Source of the DNA: Acidobacteriota bacterium
GTDB lineage: Bacteria > Acidobacteriota > Terriglobia > Acidiferrales > UBA7541
Assembly: GCA_013289855.1 (NCBI GenBank)
Contig: JABCZD010000003.1
Coordinates: forward strand, 248,001-312,000
Length of the DNA: 64,000 nucleotides
Direction of reading: 5' to 3'
Numbering within the stretch: the stretch's first letter is position 1; each line of letters opens with the position of its first letter. The notes below the pieces were generated by a model. That model saw only the letters and a list, made by a program, of their open reading frames with translations. It did not search any database and was not told where the DNA came from. Made by a program: the position numbers and the translations under genes. This document shows positions 49,712-57,289 of this stretch, in pieces.

Positions 49712-50714
49712 GCGACTCCAAAGGTTTCAGCCCCAGGCTGTGGAGCAGTTGCTCGTCGGCATCGGGTTCGGGATTGGGCGTGGTCAAAAGTTTTTCGCCG
49801 ACAAAGATGGAGTTGGCTCCGGCTAGGAAGCAAAGCGTGACGGCTTCAGGCGACAACTGTTTGCGTCCGGCGGCGAGTCGGACGCGGGAGGCCGGCATCA
49901 GCACGCGGGCGGTGGCGATAGCACGAACCATTTCTAGCGGGTCCAGCGCGGGCATGGAGGCGAGAGGCGTGCCCTCGACGCGCACCAGCATATTGATGGG
50001 CACGCTTTCCGGATGCGGCGCGAGAGACGCGAGTTGGTGCAGCAGGCAGATGCGATCCGATTCGCGTTCGCCCATGCCGAGGATCCCGCCGCAACAGACG
50101 GTGATGCCCGCTTCGCGAACGGCGGCGAGAGTCTTGAGGCGGTCGTCATAAACGCGCGTGGTGATGATGGAGCCGTAGAACTCGGGCGAAGTGTCCAGAT
50201 TGTGATTGTAGGCGGTGAGGCCGGCAGCTTTTAGTTTGGCCGCTTGCGCAGCGGTGAGCATGCCGAGCGTGCAGCAGACTTCCATGCCCAGGGCGGAGAC
50301 ACCGCGGACCATTTCGAGGACATTTTCAAATTCGCGGCCTTCGGGGGCTTGGCGCCAGGCGGCACCCATGCAGAAGCGGGTTACACCGCGTCCGGCGGCT
50401 TCTTGGGCGACTCCGATTACGTGTTGCGGGTCCATCAGGCCTTGGCGCTCGACGCCGGCGTCATAGTGGGCGCTTTGCGGGCAGTAGCCGCAGTCCTCGG
50501 GGCAGCCACCGGTCTTGATGGAGATTAGCTGGCACGTCTGGATGCGATCGGGATCGTGGAACTGGCGGTGCACGGTTTGGGCCTGAAAGAGCAGCTCGGG
50601 CAACGGGGTGCGGTAGATGGCTGCTACTTCCTGGCGGGTCCAGTCATGGCGGACGGCGGGAGATGGCGCGGTGCTGGCGTTGACCGGAAACACGGATACT
50701 GGTTGGGTGCCCAT
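49701..50714 (-). CDS. bioB: Biotin synthase
   Basis: The 337-residue radical-SAM enzyme inserts sulfur into dethiobiotin. The SAM cluster motif is [17 protein letters not shown] (CxxxCxxC); the 2Fe-2S ligands are in [20 protein letters not shown] and the Arg in [25 protein letters not shown] is also typical. The ATG at 50714 has GGAGG just upstream and fits the family; the longer frame to 51047 runs over repeats and is not used. First gene of the operon. Confidence 0.96.
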   Translation of the reverse strand: MGTQPVSVFPVNASTAPSPAVRHDWTRQEVAAIYRTPLPELLFQAQTVHRQFHDPDRIQTCQLISIKTGGCPEDCGYCPQSAHYDAGVERQGLMDPQHVIGVAQEAAGRGVTRFCMGAAWRQAPEGREFENVLEMVRGVSALGMEVCCTLGMLTAAQAAKLKAAGLTAYNHNLDTSPEFYGSIITTRVYDDRLKTLAAVREAGITVCCGGILGMGERESDRICLLHQLASLAPHPESVPINMLVRVEGTPLASMPALDPLEMVRAIATARVLMPASRVRLAAGRKQLSPEAVTLCFLAGANSIFVGEKLLTTPNPEPDADEQLLHSLGLKPLESHAV

Positions 50715-50739
50715 GGACCTCCGTCCATTGAAAGCGGTG

Positions 50740-50807
50740 CAGGAAACAGGTGCACGACAACTACAGGAAACCAGTGCACGCAAGAAGTGCACGTAAAATG
50801 ATGCACG
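50740..50807. promoter_or_regulatory. Iterated GTGCACG motifs upstream of bioB
   Basis: GTGCACG occurs at 50750, 50774 and 50787, and TGCACG at 50802. The first two lie in a 24-base direct repeat (CAGGAAAC then GTGCACG, units from 50740 and 50764). The cluster ends 26 bases before the bioB start, a natural place for a biotin-responsive operator. It does not resemble the E. coli or Bacillus BirA operators I know. Confidence 0.45.
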
Positions 50808-51023
50808 CATGTTACCACCGCTGGCAAATGGAGGTCGCGGAGGAAATAGCGTGATTGCGGTAAGGCGCAACTGTGGGAGGAGCAGGGCTATCGTCGCCAC
50901 GGTTGCTTGGGAGAGTGGCGCTGTAGTTCCATTTCGGGATTCGCTTGGGCGACCCGACTGATGCGCGGGCTGAAGGCGATGGCTTTTCGGTTTCCTGGTG
51001 ACTGGGTACGCCTTGGGGTTTTT

Positions 51024-51088
51024 GAAAGGATGTGAAAACACAGGCACTTAAAGTCCTTTGTTTTCACATCCTTTTGCAAGTGTTCATT
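51024..51088 (-). repeat. Long hairpin repeat, copy 2
   Basis: Inverted copy of the element at 1742-1807: arms 51025-51044 and 51055-51074 pair over 20 bases with one mismatch, and the flank (reverse complement AATGAACACTTGC) lies at 51076-51088. In the stem the pair corresponding to T-A in copy 1 is A-T here, so pairing is kept. Confidence 0.85.
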
Positions 51089-51164
51089 CTGCACGAGTTA
51101 TCGTTAATTTTTATTTATAGTTTGGTTACCCCCGATGGCAAGCGGATTCCGCCGCGGAGCAGCA

Positions 51165-51182
51165 GGCACGGCATGCCGTGCC
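51165..51182. repeat. GGCACGGCATGCCGTGCC palindrome
   Basis: Perfect 18-base palindrome followed by CCTACG. Same core as 13150-13165; lies 77 bases from the hairpin repeat copy 2. Confidence 0.75.
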
Positions 51183-51715
51183 CCTACGACTGGTGGCCGC
51201 GGCTTTTAGTGTTTAGGGAGTCTTGATGCGCGTGGGCGTAGTTCTTAACGGGAATAGTATAGGGAATGCTAACTCGGATGTCAAGAACTATTTCTAACAT
51301 TATTTGTTGCCCCCGGAGCGGCAATGGACAATTACTGAGGAGGTCGTTCGAACGGTGGGGTCGGAGGACACCGACACTTCTTTCATCGACATGCGAGGCA
51401 GGTCGGGCTACGGAAACAGACAGCTTTCTGGAACGCCCGGTAGTTGGCCAGTTTCCGGTTAGCGCTGTCGGCTCAACCCGTCGATGCAACACCCTGCAAT
51501 ACGTTGATTCGATCATGCTTTCCTAGAGGAAGTCGACTGTTTGGTTGTATTCCGTCAAAGCCTAGCCAAGGCAGTGTTCCGGGTGATCTAACCATAACGA
51601 GGGGATTAACCTTTTGTTTTCAATGGAAGAAGGGTTGGTGCTCAGTGTTGCGTCGACCCATTGAGACCACCCGAGTTATCGGACATGTGATTTCGAGCCG
51701 GAAGCGAAGGAGTGC

Positions 51716-52138
51716 CTAGCCCGGCGGCAGATTTTCCCGCCTAGCTTGGCGATCTGCTTCTAGCACCGCCAATTCCTTCATTCTGATTCCCATGTGCTTC
51801 CATGCGCGTCGGAGCCTCTCCCTTCTGTAAACGAGCGACTCAAGAATCGCAATTCCCAGTAGGTCTCTAACATTTCGGTCTGGAGAATTCGCCATGTCTT
51901 CAAAAAAGAGGAACAGACGAGCGAGCAACTCTTCGTCCTTATCACTTTCAAGGAGATCGAATAAGACCTTTTGGACGACATCCTCGAAAATGGGGTACGC
52001 ATCCGGAGTTTCCTCCGCCGTTCCTTTTTCTAAGTCGTAGTAAGAACCGAAAGTACTCCAAACGCGTTCCAGCAGTTCTGGAAACGCAGAGAACACCGCT
52101 CCCCGGATGTGCTCGAAGGTTAGCTCATTTTTGGTCAT
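51716..52138 (-). CDS. Small helical protein of unknown function
   Basis: The 140-residue protein is acidic, cytosolic (no signal or membrane segment) and predicted helical, with TFEHIRGAVFSAFPELLERV, an acidic middle (FEDVVQKVLFDLLESDKDEE) and a basic C-terminus (YRRERLRRAWKHMG). The general look recalls DUF7674-like or immunity-type proteins, but I do not recognise a family with confidence. The ATG at 52138 has no clear ribosome-binding site. It stands alone beside a gene-poor region, and its codon use is more AT-rich than the neighbours, so acquisition by transfer is possible. Confidence 0.65.
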   Translation of the reverse strand: MTKNELTFEHIRGAVFSAFPELLERVWSTFGSYYDLEKGTAEETPDAYPIFEDVVQKVLFDLLESDKDEELLARLFLFFEDMANSPDRNVRDLLGIAILESLVYRRERLRRAWKHMGIRMKELAVLEADRQARRENLPPG

Positions 52139-52503
52139 CGCCTATTGCCAAAAAATTAGCACAGGTCAGGAGGTAAGTCCGGATTAATCGGGTAATCGGA
52201 AACTGACCCAGTACCGAACGCCCGCGGTGTTTGACCCCGGTACTGCGGAAGTGTTATAAACCTTGCGCTTATCAGCCCGTGCGCTGAGGACGCGGGGTTC
52301 CGCTGGAGGGTCGAGGCGGCGGACGGATTCAGCGCGCTCTGTGGTGCAAATCCCTGCTTGGTATCGGGAGCTGTAGAACGACCGGCGAATATTCGCTCCC
52401 CCGGCGCTGGTGGCAAACGGCGTCCGGTCGAATTGGTGTGCCGGGAAGACATTCCAGGGAACGGTGGAAGCCCTGAACTCGAAATTTGGACGGAGGATCG
52501 TTG
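52139..52503. other. Divergent intergenic region before hppA
   Basis: A 365-base space; minus-strand frames crossing it are not supported. It should contain the hppA promoter. No riboswitch or repeat recognised. Confidence 0.45.
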
Positions 52504-55080
52504 ATGAAGACTTGGCTTCGAAATGGCTGGTCACGGCTGAGTAATTTGGGCCGGCTGTGTAGTGCTGCGAGATTGAGCGGGGCAGCGGCGGCGGGGGTTT
52601 TGGCACTGCTGAGCGGGGCGCCGGCTTTTGCGCAGGGCAAAGAGGACGTGGGCGGCGAAGCGAGTTTGAAGCTGCCGGATCTTTCTTCGGTGAGCTTTTT
52701 GAATGGCGCGATTGACGGGCACAAGTTGCTGCTGATCGGCATTGGAGTTTGCGTGCTGGGGCTGATTTTTGGATTGGTGATTTACAGCCGGCTGAAGAAT
52801 TTGCCGGTGCATAAATCGATGCGGGATATTTCCGAGCTGATTTATGAGACTTGCAAAACCTATTTGCTGACGCAGGGAAAGTTTTTGCTGGTTTTGTGGC
52901 TGTTCATCGCCGTGGTGATCGTGCTTTATTTTGGCGTGTTGTCGCCGGTGCCGGGCAAGTCCGTGGCGGTGACCTTGCCGATTATTCTGGCGTTCAGCCT
53001 GGTGGGCATTGCGGGAAGTTATGGCGTGGCGTGGTTTGGCATTCGCGTGAATACGTTCGCGAATTCGCGGACAGCGTTTGCTTCGCTGCGCGGGAAGCCG
53101 TATCCGATTTATCACACGCCGCTCGAAGCGGGCATGAGCATCGGGATGATGCTGATCAGCGTGGAATTGCTGATGATGCTGCTGATTTTACTGTTTATTC
53201 CAGGAGATTACGCGGGGCCGTGTTTTATCGGATTTGCGATTGGCGAGTCTTTGGGAGCGGCGGCGCTGCGGATTGCGGGCGGAATTTTCACCAAGATTGC
53301 GGATATTGGGTCCGACTTGATGAAGATTGTTTTCAAAATTAAGGAAGATGACGCGCGCAATCCGGGGGTGATCGCGGACTGCACCGGGGATAATGCCGGG
53401 GATTCGGTGGGTCCAAGCGCGGATGGATTTGAGACGTATGGCGTGACGGGCGTGGCGCTGATTACGTTTATTTTGCTGGCGATTGGGCCTTCGCACTTTT
53501 TGCCCGCGGGTGTGTCCGTGCACACGGCAACGGCCTCGGCACTGGCTGCCGCGATTGCAGCCGCTAACACGGTTCAGGTCCAATTGCTGGTGTGGATTTT
53601 CGTGATGCGCATCGTGATGGTGATTGCCAGCGCGCTTGCGTATTTCCTGAATGGTGTAATCGCCAAAGCGAAGTACGGCAACGTGGACAATATGAACTAC
53701 GAGGCGCCATTGACTTCGCTGGTGTGGATTACTTCGCTGGTTTCGATTTCGCTGACGTATGTGGTGTCCTACCTGATTATTCCGACGATCGGCGGAGACG
53801 CTACGCAGTGGTGGAAGCTGGGCTCGATTATTTCTTGCGGGACTTTGGCGGGCGCGATTATTCCGGAGTTGGTGAAGGTGTTTACATCGACGGAATCGCG
53901 ACACGTTAAGGAAGTGGTGACGTCTGCTGAAGAGGGCGGGGCGTCGCTGGGGATCTTGTCGGGATTTGTGGCCGGCAATTTTTCGGCGTACTACATCGGG
54001 CTGGCGATGGTGCTGCTCATGTCCGCAGGGTATCTGATCAGCAATCTGGGGCTGAGTGCGTTGATGATCGCGGCGCCGGTGTTTGCGTTTGGGCTGGTGG
54101 CGTTTGGATTTTTGGGGATGGGGCCGGTGACGATTGCGGTCGATTCGTATGGTCCGGTGACGGACAACGCGCAATCAGTGTATGAGCTTTCGCTGATCGA
54201 GCAGATTCCGGGGATCGAAGCGGAGTTGAAGCGGGATTACAAGATTGACGTGAACTTTGCACACGCCAAAGACTTGCTAGAGGCTAACGACGGCGCGGGA
54301 AATACATTTAAGGCTACCGCCAAGCCGGTGTTGATCGGGACCGCGGTGGTGGGCGCTACGACGATGATCTTTTCCATCATCATGGCGCTGACGCATGGGC
54401 TTACGGAAAATGTGAATAAACTTTCGTTGCTGCATGCGCCGTTCGTGCTTGGACTGATCACCGGCGGCGCGATGATTTATTGGTTTACGGGAGCGTCGAC
54501 GCAGGCAGTGACTACCGGAGCGTATCGCGCGGTGGAATTTATTAAGGCAAACATCAAGCTGGATGGAGCGGCAGCGGCCAGTGTGGCGGACAGCAAGAAG
54601 GTGGTGGAAATATGCACCAAGTATGCGCAGAAAGGCATGCTTAATATCTTCATCGCGGTGTTTTTTGCTACGTTGGCGTTCGCGTTCGTTGAGCCGTTTT
54701 TCTTTATTGGGTACCTTTTCTCCATCGCGATTTTTGGTTTGTACCAGGCGATTTTCATGGCGAATGCCGGCGGGGCCTGGGACAACGCCAAGAAGATTGT
54801 GGAAGTGGAGATGAAGCAAAAGGGTACGCCGTTGCACGATGCTACGGTGATTGGCGATACCGTGGGTGATCCGTTTAAGGATACTTCTTCGGTGGCGTTG
54901 AATCCGGTGATTAAGTTTACAACCCTGTTTGGATTGCTGGCGGTGGAGCTGGCGGTGCAGCTGACGGCGTCGCAAGGAGATGGGTTGACGCATATTTTGG
55001 CTGCGGTGTTTTTTGCGGTGTCGTTCTTCTTCGTGTACCGATCGTTTTACGGGATGCGGATTCGAGGATCGGCGGCGTAA
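52504..55080 (+). CDS. hppA: Membrane-bound proton-translocating pyrophosphatase
   Basis: The 858-residue polytopic enzyme hydrolyses pyrophosphate and pumps protons (some relatives sodium). The catalytic loop reads DDARNPGVIADCTGDNAGDS, the classical DDxxNPxxIADxxGDNxGD pattern, and a second acidic site is GDTVGDPFKDTSS. GNTFKATAKP carries Lys where K+-dependent enzymes have Ala, so K+ independence is likely. An N-terminal signal-like leader and about 60 extra residues (LSGAPAFAQGKEDVGG) make it longer than typical (650-770). The ATG at 52504 has GGAGGA upstream; TTG at 52486 is less likely. Confidence 0.94.
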   Translation: MKTWLRNGWSRLSNLGRLCSAARLSGAAAAGVLALLSGAPAFAQGKEDVGGEASLKLPDLSSVSFLNGAIDGHKLLLIGIGVCVLGLIFGLVIYSRLKNLPVHKSMRDISELIYETCKTYLLTQGKFLLVLWLFIAVVIVLYFGVLSPVPGKSVAVTLPIILAFSLVGIAGSYGVAWFGIRVNTFANSRTAFASLRGKPYPIYHTPLEAGMSIGMMLISVELLMMLLILLFIPGDYAGPCFIGFAIGESLGAAALRIAGGIFTKIADIGSDLMKIVFKIKEDDARNPGVIADCTGDNAGDSVGPSADGFETYGVTGVALITFILLAIGPSHFLPAGVSVHTATASALAAAIAAANTVQVQLLVWIFVMRIVMVIASALAYFLNGVIAKAKYGNVDNMNYEAPLTSLVWITSLVSISLTYVVSYLIIPTIGGDATQWWKLGSIISCGTLAGAIIPELVKVFTSTESRHVKEVVTSAEEGGASLGILSGFVAGNFSAYYIGLAMVLLMSAGYLISNLGLSALMIAAPVFAFGLVAFGFLGMGPVTIAVDSYGPVTDNAQSVYELSLIEQIPGIEAELKRDYKIDVNFAHAKDLLEANDGAGNTFKATAKPVLIGTAVVGATTMIFSIIMALTHGLTENVNKLSLLHAPFVLGLITGGAMIYWFTGASTQAVTTGAYRAVEFIKANIKLDGAAAASVADSKKVVEICTKYAQKGMLNIFIAVFFATLAFAFVEPFFFIGYLFSIAIFGLYQAIFMANAGGAWDNAKKIVEVEMKQKGTPLHDATVIGDTVGDPFKDTSSVALNPVIKFTTLFGLLAVELAVQLTASQGDGLTHILAAVFFAVSFFFVYRSFYGMRIRGSAA

Positions 55081-55167
55081 GTTCCCTGCAGAGAATGGCT
55101 GTCCGCGAACTATAGAATCCGCTTGGCACCCATTCGAGCGGATTCTATCTTGATATCGATGCTCCGA

Positions 55168-55587
55168 CTATCGATACATGGAGACGATCGAAAGCCCCGG
55201 GATTCTTCGGAAATCACGGTCATTCAGAGTGGCGACATCAAACCTCAATTGAAGTGCAGTAGCACCAATTAGCAGGTCTTCAAACCCGATTTGGATACCT
55301 GCGGATTGCTGCTGCCCGTCAATCCTGCCTGCCAAACGGGCAATTTCCAAAGTGACCGGGTGGATTGACAAACCGTTAATCAGATGTCGAATGAAATTCA
55401 GTCTGCGGGCCTGCCGTTCTGGGTTCTGCGCGCGATACGCTCCGTGCTCCAGCTCCGCGATGCTAACGACCGAAACGGCGGTATCAATCTCACCGAAGGC
55501 GTTGCGCAGTTGTTCGAGGATTTGCGGGACAGTATGACCTCTTCGTTCCGCGACTATAAGCACGCTGGAATCGAGCACTAATCCCAA
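55168..55587 (-). CDS. VapC-type PIN-domain toxin
   Basis: The 139-residue protein has the PIN-domain acidic quartet: Asp in MGLVLDSSVLI, Glu in VVSIAELEHGAYRA, the later Asp in IGFEDLLIGATAL and the last in ATLNDRDFRRIP. VapC toxins are RNases that cut tRNA or rRNA when freed from their antitoxin. It follows the antitoxin by 11 bases and is probably co-transcribed with it. The RNA target is unknown. Confidence 0.88.
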   Translation of the reverse strand: MGLVLDSSVLIVAERRGHTVPQILEQLRNAFGEIDTAVSVVSIAELEHGAYRAQNPERQARRLNFIRHLINGLSIHPVTLEIARLAGRIDGQQQSAGIQIGFEDLLIGATALQLRFDVATLNDRDFRRIPGLSIVSMYR

Positions 55588-55598
55588 GGCGGAGGATT

Positions 55599-55868
55599 TC
55601 AGGGTTTGCGATCGGCGATCACTTTTTCAACATCTTCGGCGAAATCCGTGTCCAACACCGGGGCCTCGCCGGTTTCTTCTTCATACGCCTTGGCTCGGGC
55701 GATACATTCGGAGATTGTGCGGTGGGATGGTTCAACGGCGTGAAGGATCGCGACCGGTTCGGATTTGCTTTCAATGATCACTTCGGCTCCGGCGCGCACG
55801 TGCTTCAAGAGAGAGGAAAAATCGCTCGCCGCTTCGGTTTCCGATATGTGAATTACGTGCTTAGCCAT
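55599..55868 (-). CDS. Phd/YefM-type antitoxin (VapB role)
   Basis: The 89-residue protein begins AKHVIHISETEAASDFSSLL, the N-terminal DNA-binding fold of Phd/YefM antitoxins, with VIIESKSEPVAILHAVEP as the second strand pair. The C-terminal half is acidic and would wrap the VapC toxin. The ATG at 55868 is used; an ATG at 55883 would add five residues. It normally represses its own promoter together with the toxin. Confidence 0.82.
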   Translation of the reverse strand: MAKHVIHISETEAASDFSSLLKHVRAGAEVIIESKSEPVAILHAVEPSHRTISECIARAKAYEEETGEAPVLDTDFAEDVEKVIADRKP

Positions 55869-55894
55869 ATGCCGAGTATACATTAGTCCAAAAC

Positions 55895-55920
55895 CGACCG
55901 CCTCAGAAGGCGGCCGCTAC
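55895..55920 (-). repeat. 26-base dispersed repeat, copy 2
   Basis: Exact reverse complement of 3038-3063. It lies 27 bases upstream of the antitoxin start. Confidence 0.8.
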
Positions 55921-55939
55921 AAAGACAACGTTAAAGGAA

Positions 55940-55955
55940 CGGGTCTGAAGACCCG
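55940..55955. repeat. CGGGTCT-ga-AGACCCG inverted repeat
   Basis: Seven-base perfect arms with a 2-base loop follow the 26-base repeat directly and end nine bases before the DUF1501 stop codon. It could end the DUF1501 transcript. Confidence 0.6.
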
Positions 55956-55963
55956 CCACTACA

Positions 55964-57265
55964 TCAGGTGCGGATGACGCCGGTAAATTTCCGCGAATTG
56001 TTGTCGAAATTCGGGAAGACGGTGTTTAGGTCTTTTACGCCGAGGTGTTTGGTTAGGATTTCGCCTACTACGGAGCGGAAATCGGTGGTTAGGGCTAGGT
56101 CGCGGCCTTCGTTTAGCTGGTGATCTTCGAGGCCGGGCCATTTGCCGTAGACGTGGCCGCCCTTTACGTCGCCGCCCATTACGAACATGCAGTTGGCGTG
56201 GCCGTGATCGGTGCCGCGATTGCCGTTTTCTTTTGCGGTGCGGCCGAATTCGCTCATGGTGACGACGACGATATTTTCCATGCGGTCGCCCATGTCTTGA
56301 TGGAACGCTGCGAGACCCTGGCCCAAATCTTTCAAAAGATTCGAGAGTTGGCCTTGGGCGCCGCCTTCGTTGACGTGATTGTCCCAGCCGCCGCAATCGA
56401 CGAACAAAACTTCCGCGCCGACTTTGGCTTTGATTAGTTGGCCGATTTGCTGGAGGCTTTGGCCCAGGCGATTGTTGGGATACTGCGCGCCATTTTCCGG
56501 GGGAAATTTGGTGGTGTCGATTTTGCCGAGCATGTCGATGGCTTCAAAAGTTTCCGCGCCGGTGCCGTGCAAGGCGTGATCCACGGATTGCGCGTACATG
56601 GCTTCAAAGCCGCCCTGGGCCACGTTATTCATGGCGGCGGATTGCGGCATGATTTTGAATTGCTTCAGATCGGGAAGAGCGATGGCGCCGGTGCTGCCTT
56701 GCAGCATGCGCGGAAGATTGGGACCCAGAGCGACGGCGCGGAAAGGTGAGGCGTGGTCTTCGGGCATGGTTTGCAGGGCGCGATCGAGCCAGCCGTCTTC
56801 GGTGGCTTTTACGCCGGGCGTGCCGGACTCCATGAAATCCTGGGCGTCGAAATGCGAGCGCGTGGGATCGGGCGAGCCCGCAGCGTGAATGATGGCCAAT
56901 TGATTTTTGTGGAAGAGCGGCTCGAGGGGCGAGAGGCTGGGATGCAGGCCGAAATATCCGTCAAGGTCGACGACGGTGTTGGCGTCGCCGCGCTTTGGTT
57001 GCGGGATGGCGATGGTGGGGCGTAGGCGGTAGTAGTTCGGTTCGGCGAAGGGGACGACGATGTTCAGGCCATCGGCCGCGCCGCGCTGGAAGAGCACGAC
57101 AAACTGTTTTTGGTTGGGCATGGGCGTGGCGGCTACGGCGCGTTGCAGAAACGCGGGCATCATGCTCATGCCAACCATGGCTACACCGCCTTGCTTGAGG
57201 AAGTAGCGGCGAGAAAAATTTATTTTTCGAGTGCCTTCACAACATTTGTAGGTTGGGTCGCTCAT
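55964..57265 (-). CDS. DUF1501 secreted protein (Tat signal)
   Basis: The 433-residue protein has a twin-arginine signal (FSRRYFLKQGGVAMVGMSMM). The body carries family motifs FVVLFQRGAADGLNIVVPF, AAGSPDPTRSHFDAQDFMES and the C-terminal VTMSEFGRTAKENGNRGTDH. DUF1501 proteins are sulfatase/alkaline-phosphatase-fold relatives of unknown role, usually encoded next to DUF1800. The ATG at 57265 has GAGG five bases upstream; a TTG at 57286 is in frame. It follows the DUF1800 gene by 24 bases (3 bases if the TTG is used). Confidence 0.9.
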   Translation of the reverse strand: MSDPTYKCCEGTRKINFSRRYFLKQGGVAMVGMSMMPAFLQRAVAATPMPNQKQFVVLFQRGAADGLNIVVPFAEPNYYRLRPTIAIPQPKRGDANTVVDLDGYFGLHPSLSPLEPLFHKNQLAIIHAAGSPDPTRSHFDAQDFMESGTPGVKATEDGWLDRALQTMPEDHASPFRAVALGPNLPRMLQGSTGAIALPDLKQFKIMPQSAAMNNVAQGGFEAMYAQSVDHALHGTGAETFEAIDMLGKIDTTKFPPENGAQYPNNRLGQSLQQIGQLIKAKVGAEVLFVDCGGWDNHVNEGGAQGQLSNLLKDLGQGLAAFHQDMGDRMENIVVVTMSEFGRTAKENGNRGTDHGHANCMFVMGGDVKGGHVYGKWPGLEDHQLNEGRDLALTTDFRSVVGEILTKHLGVKDLNTVFPNFDNNSRKFTGVIRT

Positions 57266-57289
57266 TGTTGCCTCGTGGTGCTCCAAAAG

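Larger units (their letters stand above)
50808..51715. other. Gene-poor stretch of 0.9 kb
   Basis: No supported gene lies between the bioB control region and the small helical protein. It contains the hairpin repeat at 51024-51088 and the palindrome at 51165-51182. Frames at 51266-51526 and 51444-51719 show no family resemblance and lack ribosome-binding sites. It may contain degraded sequence or an unknown RNA. Confidence 0.5.

Noticed and set aside
50715..51047. N-terminal extension of bioB
   Set aside because: It runs through the GTGCACG repeats and the hairpin element; the family start with GGAGG fits 50714.
51444..51719. 91-residue plus-strand frame before the helical protein gene
   Set aside because: No ribosome-binding site, no recognisable domain, mixed low-confidence composition.
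55168..55868. Defence island around the toxin-antitoxin pair
   Set aside because: Neighbours are hppA and DUF1501/DUF1800 genes; no restriction, CRISPR or other defence genes nearby.
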